The notes under the pieces: generated by a model
Seen by the model: only the letters and a program-made list of their open reading frames with translations
What the model was told of the DNA's origin: nothing
The model's database searches: none
Assembly: GCA_026985075.1 (NCBI GenBank)
Contig: JALSQX010000022.1
Coordinates: 62,001-126,000, forward strand
From: Blastocatellia bacterium
Lineage (GTDB): Bacteria > Acidobacteriota > Blastocatellia > HR10 > J050
Length of the DNA stretch: 64,000 nucleotides
Direction of reading: 5' to 3'
Part shown: positions 1-9,835 of the stretch, in pieces
How positions within the stretch are numbered: the first letter of the stretch is position 1
How the letters are laid out: each line of letters opens with the position of its first letter
Program-made: the position numbers and the translations under genes

Positions 1-1049
1 ATCATCGTCCCATCGACGAGTGATGGCGGTCCGGCAATCTCGAATTCCTGCCCCAGTTCAATGGTGTTGGTTACTTTTCCATCCCGCGCATTGAGGACGA
101 TGAGCCGATGATCTCGCAGCGCTGAGACGAGGACCGCGTCATGGCCTATCAGGGGATCGGCGACAATACGACCGGATAATCGAACCTTCCATCGGATACG
201 TCCAGTGGATGGATGAAGCCCGTAGACGAAATTATCGTAGGAGGCGACGATGAGGTGACCACCGACCAGCGTCGGTTTGGCTTGAATGGCGGCTCCCGTA
301 CGCATTCTCCAGGCTCGTTTCCCCGTTCGCTTGTTGACCGCATAGACCCAGCCATCAAATGAACCGAAGTAAACCAGCTTTGAACACGCTTCCACCGGTG
401 ATCGGACCGGACCTCCTGTCTTGAATGCCCATCGGACAGTTCCGTCTGCCGCGTCGAGCGCGTAGAGATGGCCGTCATCACTGCCCACATAAATGGAGCT
501 CCCCACTTGCGTCACTGGTCCGCGAATCGATCCCCGGGTGTGAAATTGCCAGATGGGCTGACCGGTCGATGAATTCAGAGCGTAAAGGACACCTCGGACT
601 GTGCCCACATAGATCCTGCCAGCTTTCCCGGCGGGGCGAACCGAGAGCGAAGTGACCATCTCAGAATACGGATGCTGCCACAGAATGTCTCCTTTGTCGG
701 CGGCGATGGCGACAAGCTGATAAACGGCCTCTCCGTCTGATCGACTTCGGTCGGCGAGAGCAGCATAGATGATCTCCTCGTTCATCTGAAGCCGAGTGGT
801 GAAATCGCCTGGGTAGTTTTCCATCCACGCTGTTTCCCCCGTCTCGAGTTTCAGGGCGAGGATTCGGCCTCCGGAGAGAGGAACATAAACGTTTTCTCCG
901 TTTGAGACCGCCGCGTGATAGGGAAGAGTCTCCGGGGTGAGATACGTCCAGGCCAGCGCGAACGGCGAGTTGAGGAGAGATTGAGCCAGGGAAGGCATCA
1001 GCAACTTCCAAAGGAATGTTGTCACAAGAACGAGCACGATCAACCTCAT
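1..1049 (-). CDS. PQQ-type beta-propeller protein (C-terminus cut by window edge)
   Basis: The reading frame stays open from an ATG at 1049 down to base 1, so the C-terminus is missing; about 349 residues are visible. The start is supported by a GGAGGAGGAAGG ribosome site just upstream. Residues 1-24 form a hydrophobic signal peptide or anchor. The rest repeats blades of the form 'VYVGSxDGxLYALDxxTGxxxW' (for example YVGSDDGHLYALD, YFGSFDGWVYAVN), which is the PQQ-enzyme repeat also seen in BamB. No catalytic residues of quinoprotein dehydrogenases can be recognised, so a secreted or periplasmic scaffold or binding role is more likely than an enzyme. It is divergent from the desaturase gene. 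I cannot tell BamB from other PQQ-propeller proteins without the missing end. Confidence 0.8.
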   Translation of the reverse strand, partial: MRLIVLVLVTTFLWKLLMPSLAQSLLNSPFALAWTYLTPETLPYHAAVSNGENVYVPLSGGRILALKLETGETAWMENYPGDFTTRLQMNEEIIYAALADRSRSDGEAVYQLVAIAADKGDILWQHPYSEMVTSLSVRPAGKAGRIYVGTVRGVLYALNSSTGQPIWQFHTRGSIRGPVTQVGSSIYVGSDDGHLYALDAADGTVRWAFKTGGPVRSPVEACSKLVYFGSFDGWVYAVNKRTGKRAWRMRTGAAIQAKPTLVGGHLIVASYDNFVYGLHPSTGRIRWKVRLSGRIVADPLIGHDAVLVSALRDHRLIVLNARDGKVTNTIELGQEFEIAGPPSLVDGTM

Positions 1050-1322
1050 CACCGCCTTCCTCCTCCGGTCATCATCGATAAAGGTACTTCGGAGAATGCC
1101 TCAGAGGCAACTCCATGGATTCGCCACATGGCGATTCATCGCGATGTATCCAGAGACGGGCGGAAGCAAATCCTTGACGATGGACAGAGAGAACCATAAG
1201 ACGTTGAGGTGAAATCTCCCACATCGGTTGCCGGAGAGGCGGGGGTCTGGTATGCTGTTAAGTGCACGTGGAAACCACCCGGTGGATATCCTCACGCACG
1301 ATTCACATCACAAGGATTTATC

Positions 1323-2276
1323 ATGGAAAACACATCGACGCTGGCTGAGCGGCTCCCCTGGGAACAACCATGGTGGCGTCCCGCACCCGGTCAGTGGGCT
1401 ACGTTTGGTTATCTGATCTCCATCCATATTCTCTCGCTCATCGGGCTGATTCTTTATCCCATTCCGTCAGGGAGCATCTTTGTCGTCGCCCTCTCCCTCC
1501 TTCTCCTTGGAGGATTGGGCACATCCGTCTGCTATCACCGTGCTCTGGCCCATCGGACGGCGAAGCTGAACGCCGTGGTGGAGCACATCCTCATCTTCTT
1601 CACCGTTTTTAACGGCTCTGGGTCCCCCATTCAATGGACGGCCAATCATCGCCACCATCATGCCCAAGCCGACACCATTGATGATGTTTCCAGTCCACGA
1701 TTCGGCGGGTTTTGGTGGGCTCATTTGAGGTGGCTCTATCAGTGGCCCCAATCGGATCCCCGACGGTGGAGTCCGGATCTGATGGGCAATCGGTATCTTG
1801 TCTGGTCCACGCTTCAACCAATGCTCGTGGGAGGATCCTTATTTTGGGGACTCCTCGTATTTGGCTGGGAGGGTTTTTTCTGGATCGGACCCATCCGATT
1901 GATGTACGCCCTTCATATGCAGTGTTTCGTCAACAGCCTCCTTCATCTCTCGCCGGACGCTCCCGAGCATACCGACTCTAGTCGAAATATTTGGTGGCTG
2001 GGGCCACTGCAACTGACGGCGTGGGGAGAGAATTGGCATCGGAATCATCATCAAAACCCCAACTCCGCTCGGTTCGGATGGACTACGTGGCAGGTGGATA
2101 TGGGGTGGTATTTTTTGATGCTTTTGGAAAAGTTTCGCCTGGTGAAGGATGTCAAGCGCCCCAGAACGCTGCGCCCAAGGGAAAAGGGAGCCCACTCGAA
2201 TGCGCGCCTGGAGCGTAGGCGCCCACGCTCATCTCGACACAGCACCGAGGGAAGAGTCCAGAATCCAACGGCGTAG
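1323..2276 (+). CDS. Acyl-CoA/acyl-lipid delta-9-type fatty acid desaturase
   Basis: A 317-residue membrane protein of the fatty acid desaturase family, which inserts a cis double bond into an acyl chain at a di-iron centre. All three histidine boxes are present in the expected order: HRALAH near residue 75, HRHHH near 105 and HRNHH near 240. Hydrophobic segments flank the boxes as in stearoyl-CoA desaturases. The frame is open further upstream (to 1209), but ATG 1323, preceded by AAGGA, gives the family's usual length. The last 35 residues are basic and Arg-rich and look unconserved. It stands alone between a divergent gene and the M19-like gene. Substrate (acyl-CoA or lipid-bound) cannot be decided from sequence. 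Confidence 0.88.
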   Translation: MENTSTLAERLPWEQPWWRPAPGQWATFGYLISIHILSLIGLILYPIPSGSIFVVALSLLLLGGLGTSVCYHRALAHRTAKLNAVVEHILIFFTVFNGSGSPIQWTANHRHHHAQADTIDDVSSPRFGGFWWAHLRWLYQWPQSDPRRWSPDLMGNRYLVWSTLQPMLVGGSLFWGLLVFGWEGFFWIGPIRLMYALHMQCFVNSLLHLSPDAPEHTDSSRNIWWLGPLQLTAWGENWHRNHHQNPNSARFGWTTWQVDMGWYFLMLLEKFRLVKDVKRPRTLRPREKGAHSNARLERRRPRSSRHSTEGRVQNPTA

Positions 2277-2417
2277 GATCGGTTGGCGAAGACCGTCATT
2301 TTTCGATTCCCCCTCCATCAATAGGGAATATGAGGGTGGTGATTTTGCCCCTGACCCGATTCTGAGATTGTCGGCCCCGAGTGATCCATGTAGTAGACGG
2401 CATCATCGGGCATCGGA

Positions 2418-2423
2418 TATAAT
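2418..2423 (+). promoter_or_regulatory. Candidate -10 box for the M19-like gene
   Basis: A perfect TATAAT lies 35 bases before the chosen start codon in an otherwise G+C-rich gap. No good -35 hexamer stands at 16-18 bases, so the call is tentative. Confidence 0.35.
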
Positions 2424-2457
2424 CCCCTGCTATTACTTGATGGTGAGGATCGCGGCT

Positions 2458-3717
2458 ATGACGCTCAGGATGCGTCGAGATTCAGGAATCGGTTTTCTCG
2501 TCCTCGCCCTCTCGTGTCTCGTGGTGGGACGGGTCGAAGGTCAGCGTGATGAGAGGCTCTGGAAGGAAGCTCACCGTCTCCATCAAGAGGCCATCGTCGT
2601 TGACGCTCGTGTGGATGTTCTTTCCCATATCGTCGATGAAGGCGTCGACCTCGGCGAACGCGCGATCGGTGGACAGGTGGACATCCCTCGAATGCGGGAG
2701 GGAGGCATTGACGCCGAATTTTTCACTATCCGCCTCGGCGCGCAGGTCGCGAGCGATAGAGATGTCATGCGGCGGACGCTGGAGATGATCGACGCGCTCT
2801 ATCAACAGATCGAACGGCATCCGGAATCGCTCGAATTGGCGACGTCAGCGACCGATATTCGTCGTCTGGCGAAGCAAGATAAGATCGCCGTTTTGTTGGG
2901 GCTCGAAGATGGAGAAGCCATCGAGCAGAGTCTGGGCGTGTTGCGGACATTCTATCGGTTGGGGATCCGATATATGGCGCTCCCCGGTCATCATATCGCG
3001 GTCTCACACGACGGCGACAGCCCGACCAGCGATGACGAGGGATTGAGCGAGTTCGAGCGGCGGGTCATCTTAGAAATGAATCGGTTGGGTATGCTGGTCG
3101 ATGTGTCTGGTCTCCCGGACAAAACCTTTTTTGATGTTCTCGCCACCACGAAGGCGCCCGTTATCGCTTCTCACTCCTCGGCGCGGGCGTTGACCGATAT
3201 CCCTCAAAACATGAGCGACGATATGTTGCGGGCCATCGCGTCCAATGGAGGGATTGTGATGGTGAATTTCAGCGCCTCTTCCGTCGATCAAAACCGGGTA
3301 GACGCCATTCGAATGCGGGATCGGATTTTCCAACCTGCGCTCGATGAATTGCGCCACCGGTATGCGGGAGATCCGGAGGGATTCCAGCGGGCGCGAGAGA
3401 TCCTCTTTGCGGCGTTCGAGTTGCCCAGGACGCCGCTGGCTAAACTCATCGATCACATCGATCACATGGTCAAAGTCGCTGGAATTGATCACGTGGGATT
3501 GGCCTCGGGATTCGACGGCCGAGAGGCTTTGCCCGAAGGATTGAAGGACTGCTCGGATTTACCCAGAATCACCTATGAGCTGCTCCGACGCGGGTATCGA
3601 GACGCTGATATCAAAAAGATCCTCGGCGAGAATTTTCTTCGCGTTATGGCTCAGGTTGAGGATGTGGCGCGCCAGATGCGTCGGAGCGAACTTGCGCAGT
3701 TCGGAGGGAGATCGTGA
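2458..3717 (+). CDS. Membrane dipeptidase (M19) family protein with altered metal ligands
   Basis: A 419-residue exported protein: residues 1-28 are a signal peptide ending near VEGQ. The fold signatures of renal dipeptidase (M19) are clear, including VDxRVD, GLEDGE, EMNRLGMLVDVS, PVIASHSSARAL and DHVGLASGFDG. The family normally uses a di-zinc site. Here the first His (DGHxD) is Arg in VDARVD, the 'DxSH' His is Gly in VDVSG, and the Asp of GSDFDG is Gly in ASGFDG; the bridging Glu and the SHSS His remain. It may therefore be inactive or use another chemistry. ATG 2458 was chosen because GAGGAT lies 7 bases upstream; the frame is open further but would overlap the desaturase. Its stop overlaps the next gene's start by four bases, so the two are translationally coupled. 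Confidence 0.85.
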   Translation: MTLRMRRDSGIGFLVLALSCLVVGRVEGQRDERLWKEAHRLHQEAIVVDARVDVLSHIVDEGVDLGERAIGGQVDIPRMREGGIDAEFFTIRLGAQVASDRDVMRRTLEMIDALYQQIERHPESLELATSATDIRRLAKQDKIAVLLGLEDGEAIEQSLGVLRTFYRLGIRYMALPGHHIAVSHDGDSPTSDDEGLSEFERRVILEMNRLGMLVDVSGLPDKTFFDVLATTKAPVIASHSSARALTDIPQNMSDDMLRAIASNGGIVMVNFSASSVDQNRVDAIRMRDRIFQPALDELRHRYAGDPEGFQRAREILFAAFELPRTPLAKLIDHIDHMVKVAGIDHVGLASGFDGREALPEGLKDCSDLPRITYELLRRGYRDADIKKILGENFLRVMAQVEDVARQMRRSELAQFGGRS

Positions 3718-5216
3718 AACGACGAGGGATGAGCGGATTACTCATTGGGGGACTCTGGCTCGGCGTTGTTTTCAGTGGAGTTCGCCCCATCGTTTCTCTT
3801 AGTGGGCGAGTCGGTGTTGACCCGCAGCTCACCCAGGAGGTTAAGCGCCGGCGGCAGGCGTTGATGCATCAGCTCGGCGATGGGGCATTGTTGATTCTGT
3901 TCAGCGCCGAACCCAGGACGTTCGAACGGGACATTGACTACGAGTATCGACAGGATAGCAATCTGTATTATCTCACGGGCATCGATCAACCGGGGACGAT
4001 TCTCGTTCTCATGCCGGGGAATCGAACCCAAAAGGAGATCCTCTTCCTCCGCCGTCGAGATCCCACCCGGGAGTTGTGGACGGGCCGGATGCTGCGTCAG
4101 GATGAGGCGAGATCAATAAGTGGCATCGAGGTCATCTACGATGCGGATCTGTTCGATACGTTCATCGAATCCGTCCTGAACGGACAACCTTTTGGTCCGC
4201 GCACCTACGGGCCAACGATTGAATATGCCGGATTCTTCGACGCCCTCCATCAGGGTCGGGCCGTGGTGTACCTCGCTCTAGAGAATCGACCCGGACTGAA
4301 ACGCCTCCCCAATCGCGTGTGGCGGTTCGCCGAGAAGATCCGGCGCCGCTTCCTGGGCATCGACGTTCGTGATGTGACGCCACTCCTTCATCGAATGCGG
4401 CTGGTCAAGTCCCCATATGAGTTGACTCAGCTCCGTCGGGCGATTGAGATTACCTGCCGGGCTCACCGAGAGGCCATGAAAGCCTTGCGACCGGGGAAGT
4501 ATGAATATGAGATTGAAGCAGTGGTCGAGTACACGTTCAAGAGGCTCGGAGCAGCTTGGCCGGCCTTTCCCTCGATCGTCGCTTCAGGACCGAACGCCAC
4601 CACACTCCATTATGATCGAAGTACGCGACAGATTCACCCTGGGGAATTGTTGCTCGTTGATATTGGGGCCGAGTATCACTATTATGCCGCCGATGTCACG
4701 CGGACCTATCCGGCCGATGGTCGATTCACCCCCGACCAGGCCGCGCTTTACGATCTCGTACTGGAAGCCCAGAGGGAAGCCTTGAAGCTCGTTCGACCAG
4801 GATCGACGATCCCGCAGATTCACCAGCGGGCAGTGGACGTCTTGAAGCGCGGACTCCACCGGCTGGGGCTCATCACCAGCGAGGAGACCTCGCAGTATCG
4901 TCTCTGGTTTCCTCATGGAACGAGTCACTGGTTGGGGATGAACGTTCATGACGTGGGGGATCGGAATGCGCCGTTTGAGCCGGGTATGGTTCTGACCGTG
5001 GAGCCTGGATTGTACATACGCGAAGATACCTTTCAAAGAATTCGCCAGGAGGATCCGGAGTTGGCGGCGGCGATCGAACCGGCATTTCGGAAATACCGAG
5101 GCATCGGCGTGCGCATCGAAGATGATGTGTTAGTGACCGAGAGTGGTTATGTGGTGCTCTCCAAAAATGCACCTAAGATGATCACCGAGATTGAAGCCAT
5201 CATGACGCGGCATTGA
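3714..5216 (+). CDS. Xaa-Pro aminopeptidase (aminopeptidase P, M24B), exported
   Basis: A 500-residue M24 metallopeptidase that removes N-terminal residues preceding proline. A hydrophobic N-terminus (residues 8-28) suggests export. It is followed by an AMP_N creatinase-like domain (about 35-200) and the pita-bread catalytic domain. All five metal ligands are visible: Asp in LLVDIGA, Asp in AADVTRTYP, His in HGTSHWLG, Glu in TVEPGLY and Glu in VRIEDDV. The GTG start overlaps the preceding TGA (GTGA) and has GGAGGGAG in front, so it is co-translated with the M19-like protein. Two peptidase-fold proteins in tandem suggest periplasmic peptide turnover; that pairing is inference. Confidence 0.92.
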   Translation: MKRRGMSGLLIGGLWLGVVFSGVRPIVSLSGRVGVDPQLTQEVKRRRQALMHQLGDGALLILFSAEPRTFERDIDYEYRQDSNLYYLTGIDQPGTILVLMPGNRTQKEILFLRRRDPTRELWTGRMLRQDEARSISGIEVIYDADLFDTFIESVLNGQPFGPRTYGPTIEYAGFFDALHQGRAVVYLALENRPGLKRLPNRVWRFAEKIRRRFLGIDVRDVTPLLHRMRLVKSPYELTQLRRAIEITCRAHREAMKALRPGKYEYEIEAVVEYTFKRLGAAWPAFPSIVASGPNATTLHYDRSTRQIHPGELLLVDIGAEYHYYAADVTRTYPADGRFTPDQAALYDLVLEAQREALKLVRPGSTIPQIHQRAVDVLKRGLHRLGLITSEETSQYRLWFPHGTSHWLGMNVHDVGDRNAPFEPGMVLTVEPGLYIREDTFQRIRQEDPELAAAIEPAFRKYRGIGVRIEDDVLVTESGYVVLSKNAPKMITEIEAIMTRH

Positions 5217-5310
5217 GCGGGGCTGGGCTTCATGGGGTGGCTCGAGATGCTGAGACGGTTCAATCCCGGTGGCGATTTCCAAGAGATCTCTCTCATCCGG
5301 GAAGGAAACG

Positions 5311-6234
5311 GTGGCTGGTGATCCTCTCGTCGTGGCAGTCGTCGTCAACTGGAACGGGGGCAACGTAGTGGAGGAGTGTGTGAGGAGTCTGGTCGCATCA
5401 GCCTATCCCGCTCTACAGATTATCGTGGTCGATAATGGGTCCACCGATGGCTCCCCACAGCGAATCGAACGGCTCTTCCCGGACGTCGAGCTCGTGTTGA
5501 ATGGGGAGAATCTCGGCTACGCCGAGGGAGCCAATCGCGGGATTCGTCGAGCCCTCGCTCGGGGAGCGGGTGCTGTCCTGATCTTGAATAACGACCTGAC
5601 CGTTGATCGCCGGGCGGTGGCAGAATTGGTCGCGGCTCTCAACGCTCAACCGGGGGTGGGGATTGTGGGAGCGAAAATTTATCGCGCTGATGATCCCTCC
5701 CGACTCTACTGCGTGTGGGAAGAACTTCGATACAATCACGTCCTGACCCGAGCCCATGGCGAGTACGAGCTGGATCGTGGACAGTACGATCGCCTTCAAG
5801 ACGTGGATTGCGTTTGCGGTGCCGCTATGATGATTCGCCGGGAGGTTTTCCGGAGCATAGGGATGTTCGATCCGTTCTATTTCGCCTATCAAGAGCAGGT
5901 CGACTTTTGTCTGCGCGCGCGACGACGCGGCATCAGAATCGTGTTTGTGCCTCGGGCCAAGGTCTGGCACCACGGTGAGTTCAGCCTCCGGTCGCGACAC
6001 GCCCTGCAGGTCAAGACGTATCTCTTGCGGCGCAACAGCGTCATTTTTATGAAGAAGCATGGAACGTGGCGAACTTGGCCGAGATTTCTTGTGTCCGTGC
6101 TGGCGAGCGTGGTGGTCGCTTTCTTCATCGAGCTGGGACGGGGTCGGCCAGAGTTTTTTGCCGCCCGGATCCGGGGGTTTTGGGATGGATTCATGAATAA
6201 GACTGTGGACGGAAAGGGGTTATTCGGGGAGTGA
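5311..6234 (+). CDS. Family 2 glycosyltransferase
   Basis: A 307-residue GT-A glycosyltransferase. Motifs in order: VVVNWNG at the N-terminus, DNGSTDGS (nucleotide-sugar binding), LNNDLTVD in the metal-binding DxD position, and the acceptor-side segment FAYQEQVDFCLRARRRG followed by VWHH. This pattern is that of rhamnosyl- or similar transferases of cell-surface polysaccharide synthesis. A hydrophobic segment near residue 265 (SVLASVVVAFFIE) may tether the C-terminus to the membrane. GTG 5311 is preferred because GGGAAGGA lies 5 bases upstream; a GTG at 5269 in the same frame lacks a ribosome site. Donor and acceptor sugars are unknown, and there are no other polysaccharide genes beside it. 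Confidence 0.85.
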   Translation: MAGDPLVVAVVVNWNGGNVVEECVRSLVASAYPALQIIVVDNGSTDGSPQRIERLFPDVELVLNGENLGYAEGANRGIRRALARGAGAVLILNNDLTVDRRAVAELVAALNAQPGVGIVGAKIYRADDPSRLYCVWEELRYNHVLTRAHGEYELDRGQYDRLQDVDCVCGAAMMIRREVFRSIGMFDPFYFAYQEQVDFCLRARRRGIRIVFVPRAKVWHHGEFSLRSRHALQVKTYLLRRNSVIFMKKHGTWRTWPRFLVSVLASVVVAFFIELGRGRPEFFAARIRGFWDGFMNKTVDGKGLFGE

Positions 6235-6280
6235 CCGTCTCTCATGAGCGTGGGATCTGTTCGCTTGAGATGGAGTGCTT

Positions 6281-7570
6281 ATGAACCAGCAGACTTCATT
6301 GTCTTCCAGTCCTTGGGATTTCAGGGATGGTGTTTTGCATATTGGCGGGTGTTCGGTCTCTGATCTCGTCTCTGAGTTTGGGAGCCCTTTGTACGTCTAT
6401 GACCGAACGATTATGGAGCAGCAATTCACAGCGCTTCACGGAGCGATCCCTTATCGGCCATTTCGAATGCGCTACGCTTGCAAAGCGAATGGAAACTTGA
6501 CCATCCTGCGTATTTTTCGGGATCTCGGAGCGCATCTGGATGTCACCTCTCCCGGTGAGATTGTCTTGGCCGAATCCGCCGGCTTTCAAGCCGAGCAATT
6601 GCTGTTCACCGGAAGTAGCGTGACCGATGAGGAGTTGGCCTTCGTCGAACGGAAAGGCGTTCTCATCAACTTTGACTCCATCTCTCAGTTGAGGCGATAC
6701 GGGCAGCGCTTTCCCCATCGAGATATATGTCTGCGACTCAACCTGGATGTGGGCGCGGGACATCATGAGCATGTCATCACGGGAGGACCGGAGAGTAAGT
6801 TTGGCATCACGATCGAAGACCTGCCCGAAGCGCGCCAACTGGCTCGGCAGTTTGATCTGAGAGTGGTCGGGTTGCATCAACATATCGGATCAGGAATTCT
6901 CGATGCGCGCGTCTTCATCCGGGCGGTAGAACCCCTTCTGGAGGTGGCCAGGGAGTTCGGAGACCTTCTTTTCCTCAATATGGGGGGTGGGTTGGGGATT
7001 CCTTACGCTCCCGAGGATCGTCCCCTCGATCTCGTTGAGTTAGGAGAGGGGATGAGCCGCCTCTGTGAGTCGTTCTGCCGATCGTATGGGCGTCGGTTGA
7101 GGTTAGAACTAGAACCTGGTCGATTCTTGGTCGGGCCTGCGGGATACCTCTTGACGCGCGTCAACACGGTCAAGCGCACGACCAAGCATCTGTTTGCCGG
7201 AACCGATTCGGGGTTCAATCACCTCATCCGACATCCGCTCTATCGTTCCTACCATCGGATCATTAATGCGACGCGCGTGGATGGCCCTATACGAAGAGTT
7301 GCCGTATGCGGGAATCTTTGTGAGAGTGGGGATCTGTTCACTCATGGGCGCGAGATCATCGAGCCGCGGGAGGGGGATATCTTGGCCATCTGTGATGCGG
7401 GAGCCTACGGGTATAGCATGAGTTTTCCCTATAACATGCGGCCTCGCCCAGCGGAAGTGTTAGTTGATGGAGGGCGGGCGCGACTGATTCGGCGTCGGGA
7501 GGAGATAGGGGATCTCCTGGCTCTGTTTCCCGAACTCACGCCTGACGGACGTCTGACGGACGTCGAGTAA
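6281..7570 (+). CDS. lysA: Diaminopimelate decarboxylase
   Basis: A 429-residue PLP enzyme of fold type III that converts meso-diaminopimelate to L-lysine. Visible signatures: the PLP lysine in YACKAN near residue 65, HIGSG, GGGLGIPY, EPGRFLVG, the active-site Cys in CGNLCESGD, and CDAGAYG with FNMRPRP-like SFPYNMRPRP near the end. ATG 6281 follows TGGAG; an in-frame GTG two codons earlier is also possible. The gene ends at a convergent boundary with guaA, and a copy of the post-stop element starts directly after its TAA. A related substrate (carboxynorspermidine, arginine) is less likely because the DAP-specific ESGD motif is kept. Confidence 0.93.
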   Translation: MNQQTSLSSSPWDFRDGVLHIGGCSVSDLVSEFGSPLYVYDRTIMEQQFTALHGAIPYRPFRMRYACKANGNLTILRIFRDLGAHLDVTSPGEIVLAESAGFQAEQLLFTGSSVTDEELAFVERKGVLINFDSISQLRRYGQRFPHRDICLRLNLDVGAGHHEHVITGGPESKFGITIEDLPEARQLARQFDLRVVGLHQHIGSGILDARVFIRAVEPLLEVAREFGDLLFLNMGGGLGIPYAPEDRPLDLVELGEGMSRLCESFCRSYGRRLRLELEPGRFLVGPAGYLLTRVNTVKRTTKHLFAGTDSGFNHLIRHPLYRSYHRIINATRVDGPIRRVAVCGNLCESGDLFTHGREIIEPREGDILAICDAGAYGYSMSFPYNMRPRPAEVLVDGGRARLIRRREEIGDLLALFPELTPDGRLTDVE

Positions 7571-7590
7571 TGTAAACTTGCGTCTGATAA
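7571..7590 (+). repeat. Post-stop element copy 1 (after lysA)
   Basis: The 20 bases immediately after the lysA TAA carry TGTAAAC, then TGCGTCTGATAA. It is on the sense strand of lysA and faces the convergent guaA gene. The match to copy 2 extends as TGTAAACnTGnGTCTGATAA, and ATCACC(C)TTTCC follows in both. No hairpin terminator is seen in this gap. Confidence 0.6.
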
Positions 7591-7677
7591 AAGTAAATCG
7601 ATCACCCTTTCCACTCGTTCCCGTTGTAAGCTCTTGATTTTCTTGTACCTTGTGTCTTGACCGGTGGGGTGCGCTTC

Positions 7678-9213
7678 CTACTCCCATTCGATGGTGCTTG
7701 GTGGTTTAGAGCTGATGTCGTACACGACGCGATTAATGCCCCGGACCTCAGAGACGATACGGTCCGAGATGCGAGCCAGCACATCATAAGGGAGCCGGGC
7801 CCAATCGGCCGTCATCCCATCTTGACTCGTAACAACGCGGATGGCGACGACATTTTCGTAGGTTCGCTCGTCGCCCATGACGCCTACAGTGCTGATTGGG
7901 AGCAGGACCGCAAAAGCTTGCCAGACGTGTTCATAGAGTTGGGCTCGTTTGATCTCTCGAACGACGATAGCATCCGCCTCCCGAAGAAGCTCCAGTCGAG
8001 GACCGGTCACTTCGCCCAATATGCGAACAGCAAGCCCCGGTCCAGGAAAGGGATGGCGTTCGATGATTTCCGGCGGGAGGCCGAGCCGGCGTCCGACGGC
8101 GCGGACTTCGTCTTTAAACAGTTCTCGAAGCGGTTCGATGAGTTTTAAGCGCATTCCCTCCGGCAGCCCACCAACGTTGTGGTGGCTTTTAATCACGGCT
8201 GAAGGCCCTTTGACCGACGTTGACTCGATGACATCCGGGTAGAGCGTTCCTTGAACGAGGTAATCGACGGGTCCCAGTTTGGCCGCCTGTTCCTGAAAGA
8301 CCTCGATGAAAACGGCACCGATGATTTTGCGTTTCTGTTCGGGGTCGGAAACTCCCGCCAGACGAGAGAGGAAGCGCTCTGCGGCGCGAACGCCAATGAC
8401 ATTGAGTCGTAGGCGCTGCCGGTAAAGGTCCAGGACCTCGTCAAACTCGTTCTTCCTCAGCAGGCCATTATCAACAAAAATGCAGGTGAGCCGATCACCA
8501 ATGGCCCGGTGAACAATGGTGGCGGCAACCGACGAATCAACGCCGCCAGAGAGTCCACAGACGGCTCGCCCCATTCCCACCTGCCGACGAACGCGCTCGA
8601 TCGCCGATTCGATGAATGATTCTGGGGTCCAATCTCCTCGAGCCCCGCAGATGCGGTAGGCGAAGTTCCTCAGAATGAACTTTCCTTGAGGAGTATGGGC
8701 AACCTCGGGATGGAATTGGAGACCATAGAGTTGTCGGTGCCGATCGTGAGCGGCACCGAGCGCGTTCTCGGTCCGGGCCACCACTTGGAATCCAGGTGGT
8801 GGTTCGCAGACTTCATCGCCATGACTCATCCAGACGGGAAAGTTCTCGGGTAAATCCTCAAACAAGGGACTGGGAGCAATCACCTGGAGATGAGCCCGAC
8901 CATACTCTCTTCGCGGCGAGGGGCGAACTTGGCCACCGAGCATGCTGGCGAGCAATTGAAATCCGTAGCAGATCCCCAGAATCGGCACTCCCAGGTGCAG
9001 TATTTCAGAGTCACAGCGAGGGGCCCCTTGATCATAGACCGAACTCGGCCCACCTGACAGGATGAGGCCGAGCGGCCGTTTCTGGCGAATTTGCTCGCAT
9101 CCGATGGTGTAGGGGACGATTTCGCAAAAAACGCCCAACTCTCGAATTCGGCGCGCAATGAGTTGGGTGTATTGTGAGCCGAAGTCCAAGATAAGGAGGA
9201 TCTCGCGTGTCAT
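7678..9213 (-). CDS. guaA: GMP synthase (glutamine-hydrolysing)
   Basis: A 511-residue amidotransferase converting XMP to GMP in purine synthesis. The N-terminal class I glutaminase has its nucleophile in GICYGFQ and its His-Glu pair in HPEV. The ATP-pyrophosphatase domain has the P-loop-like GLSGGVDSS. The C-terminal dimerisation domain ends in the characteristic KPPSTIEWE. The ATG has GAGGAGTGA seven bases upstream. It lies downstream of fur on the same strand with a 157-base gap. Length and all motifs are standard. Confidence 0.97.
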   Translation of the reverse strand: MTREILLILDFGSQYTQLIARRIRELGVFCEIVPYTIGCEQIRQKRPLGLILSGGPSSVYDQGAPRCDSEILHLGVPILGICYGFQLLASMLGGQVRPSPRREYGRAHLQVIAPSPLFEDLPENFPVWMSHGDEVCEPPPGFQVVARTENALGAAHDRHRQLYGLQFHPEVAHTPQGKFILRNFAYRICGARGDWTPESFIESAIERVRRQVGMGRAVCGLSGGVDSSVAATIVHRAIGDRLTCIFVDNGLLRKNEFDEVLDLYRQRLRLNVIGVRAAERFLSRLAGVSDPEQKRKIIGAVFIEVFQEQAAKLGPVDYLVQGTLYPDVIESTSVKGPSAVIKSHHNVGGLPEGMRLKLIEPLRELFKDEVRAVGRRLGLPPEIIERHPFPGPGLAVRILGEVTGPRLELLREADAIVVREIKRAQLYEHVWQAFAVLLPISTVGVMGDERTYENVVAIRVVTSQDGMTADWARLPYDVLARISDRIVSEVRGINRVVYDISSKPPSTIEWE

Positions 9214-9370
9214 CAGTTCGTCACTCCTCGCGCCGGCGAGAAACCGTGGTCCCCCTTCTCCCTGCGCCGGATCGAACGGCCCGTGCTTTCCGAGGCTCTT
9301 TTTCCGTGTGCTTTAAGTTTAAGCAAAACCATGGCGTCATCCCCGCCATCGCTCCAGTGAAGTCCCATCA

Positions 9371-9835
9371 TCAGGATTCTCGAAGCTGACAGTCATGACA
9401 CAGCCCCCAGATTCGCAGACTGTGATCGAGCATTTTAAACTTATGTTGTTTCACGATGCGCTCCTGAAGCGATTCCAATTGTTGGCTGAAAAACTCCATC
9501 AGTTTGCCACACCGGATGCAGATGAGGTGATCATGGTGGGAGTAGTGAAATCCTTGTTCATACCGGGTGTACCCATCGCCGAACTGCACCGGGTGAGCGA
9601 GTCCACATTCGGCGAGGAGCTTCAGGGTTCGATAGACTGTTGTGAAACCGATGGATGGGTCAACCTCTTTGACGTGCCGATAGAGCTCCTCGCTGCTGAC
9701 ATGTCCTTTCATTCGCAGGAAGACATCGAGGATGAGATCTCTCTGGGCTGTGCGCTTCAGCTTCTTTTTCCGCAGACACTCGTGAAAAGCCCGGCGTTCG
9801 GGGCTATCCTGCCGTGGTTTGTTGGGTGTCGCCAT
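9371..9835 (-). CDS. fur: Ferric uptake regulator family repressor (Fur)
   Basis: A 154-residue winged-helix metalloregulator. The N-terminal DNA-binding domain contains TTVYRTLKLLAECGLA; the dimerisation domain contains HHDHLICIRCGKLMEF, which holds the regulatory metal His/Asp ligands and the first CxxC. A second CxxC (CHDC) closes the structural zinc site. The HHDHLIC motif favours Fur over Zur or PerR, but the exact metal cannot be proved from sequence. The ribosome site is weak. No clear Fur box palindrome was recognised in the gap before it. Confidence 0.88.
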   Translation of the reverse strand: MATPNKPRQDSPERRAFHECLRKKKLKRTAQRDLILDVFLRMKGHVSSEELYRHVKEVDPSIGFTTVYRTLKLLAECGLAHPVQFGDGYTRYEQGFHYSHHDHLICIRCGKLMEFFSQQLESLQERIVKQHKFKMLDHSLRIWGLCHDCQLRES

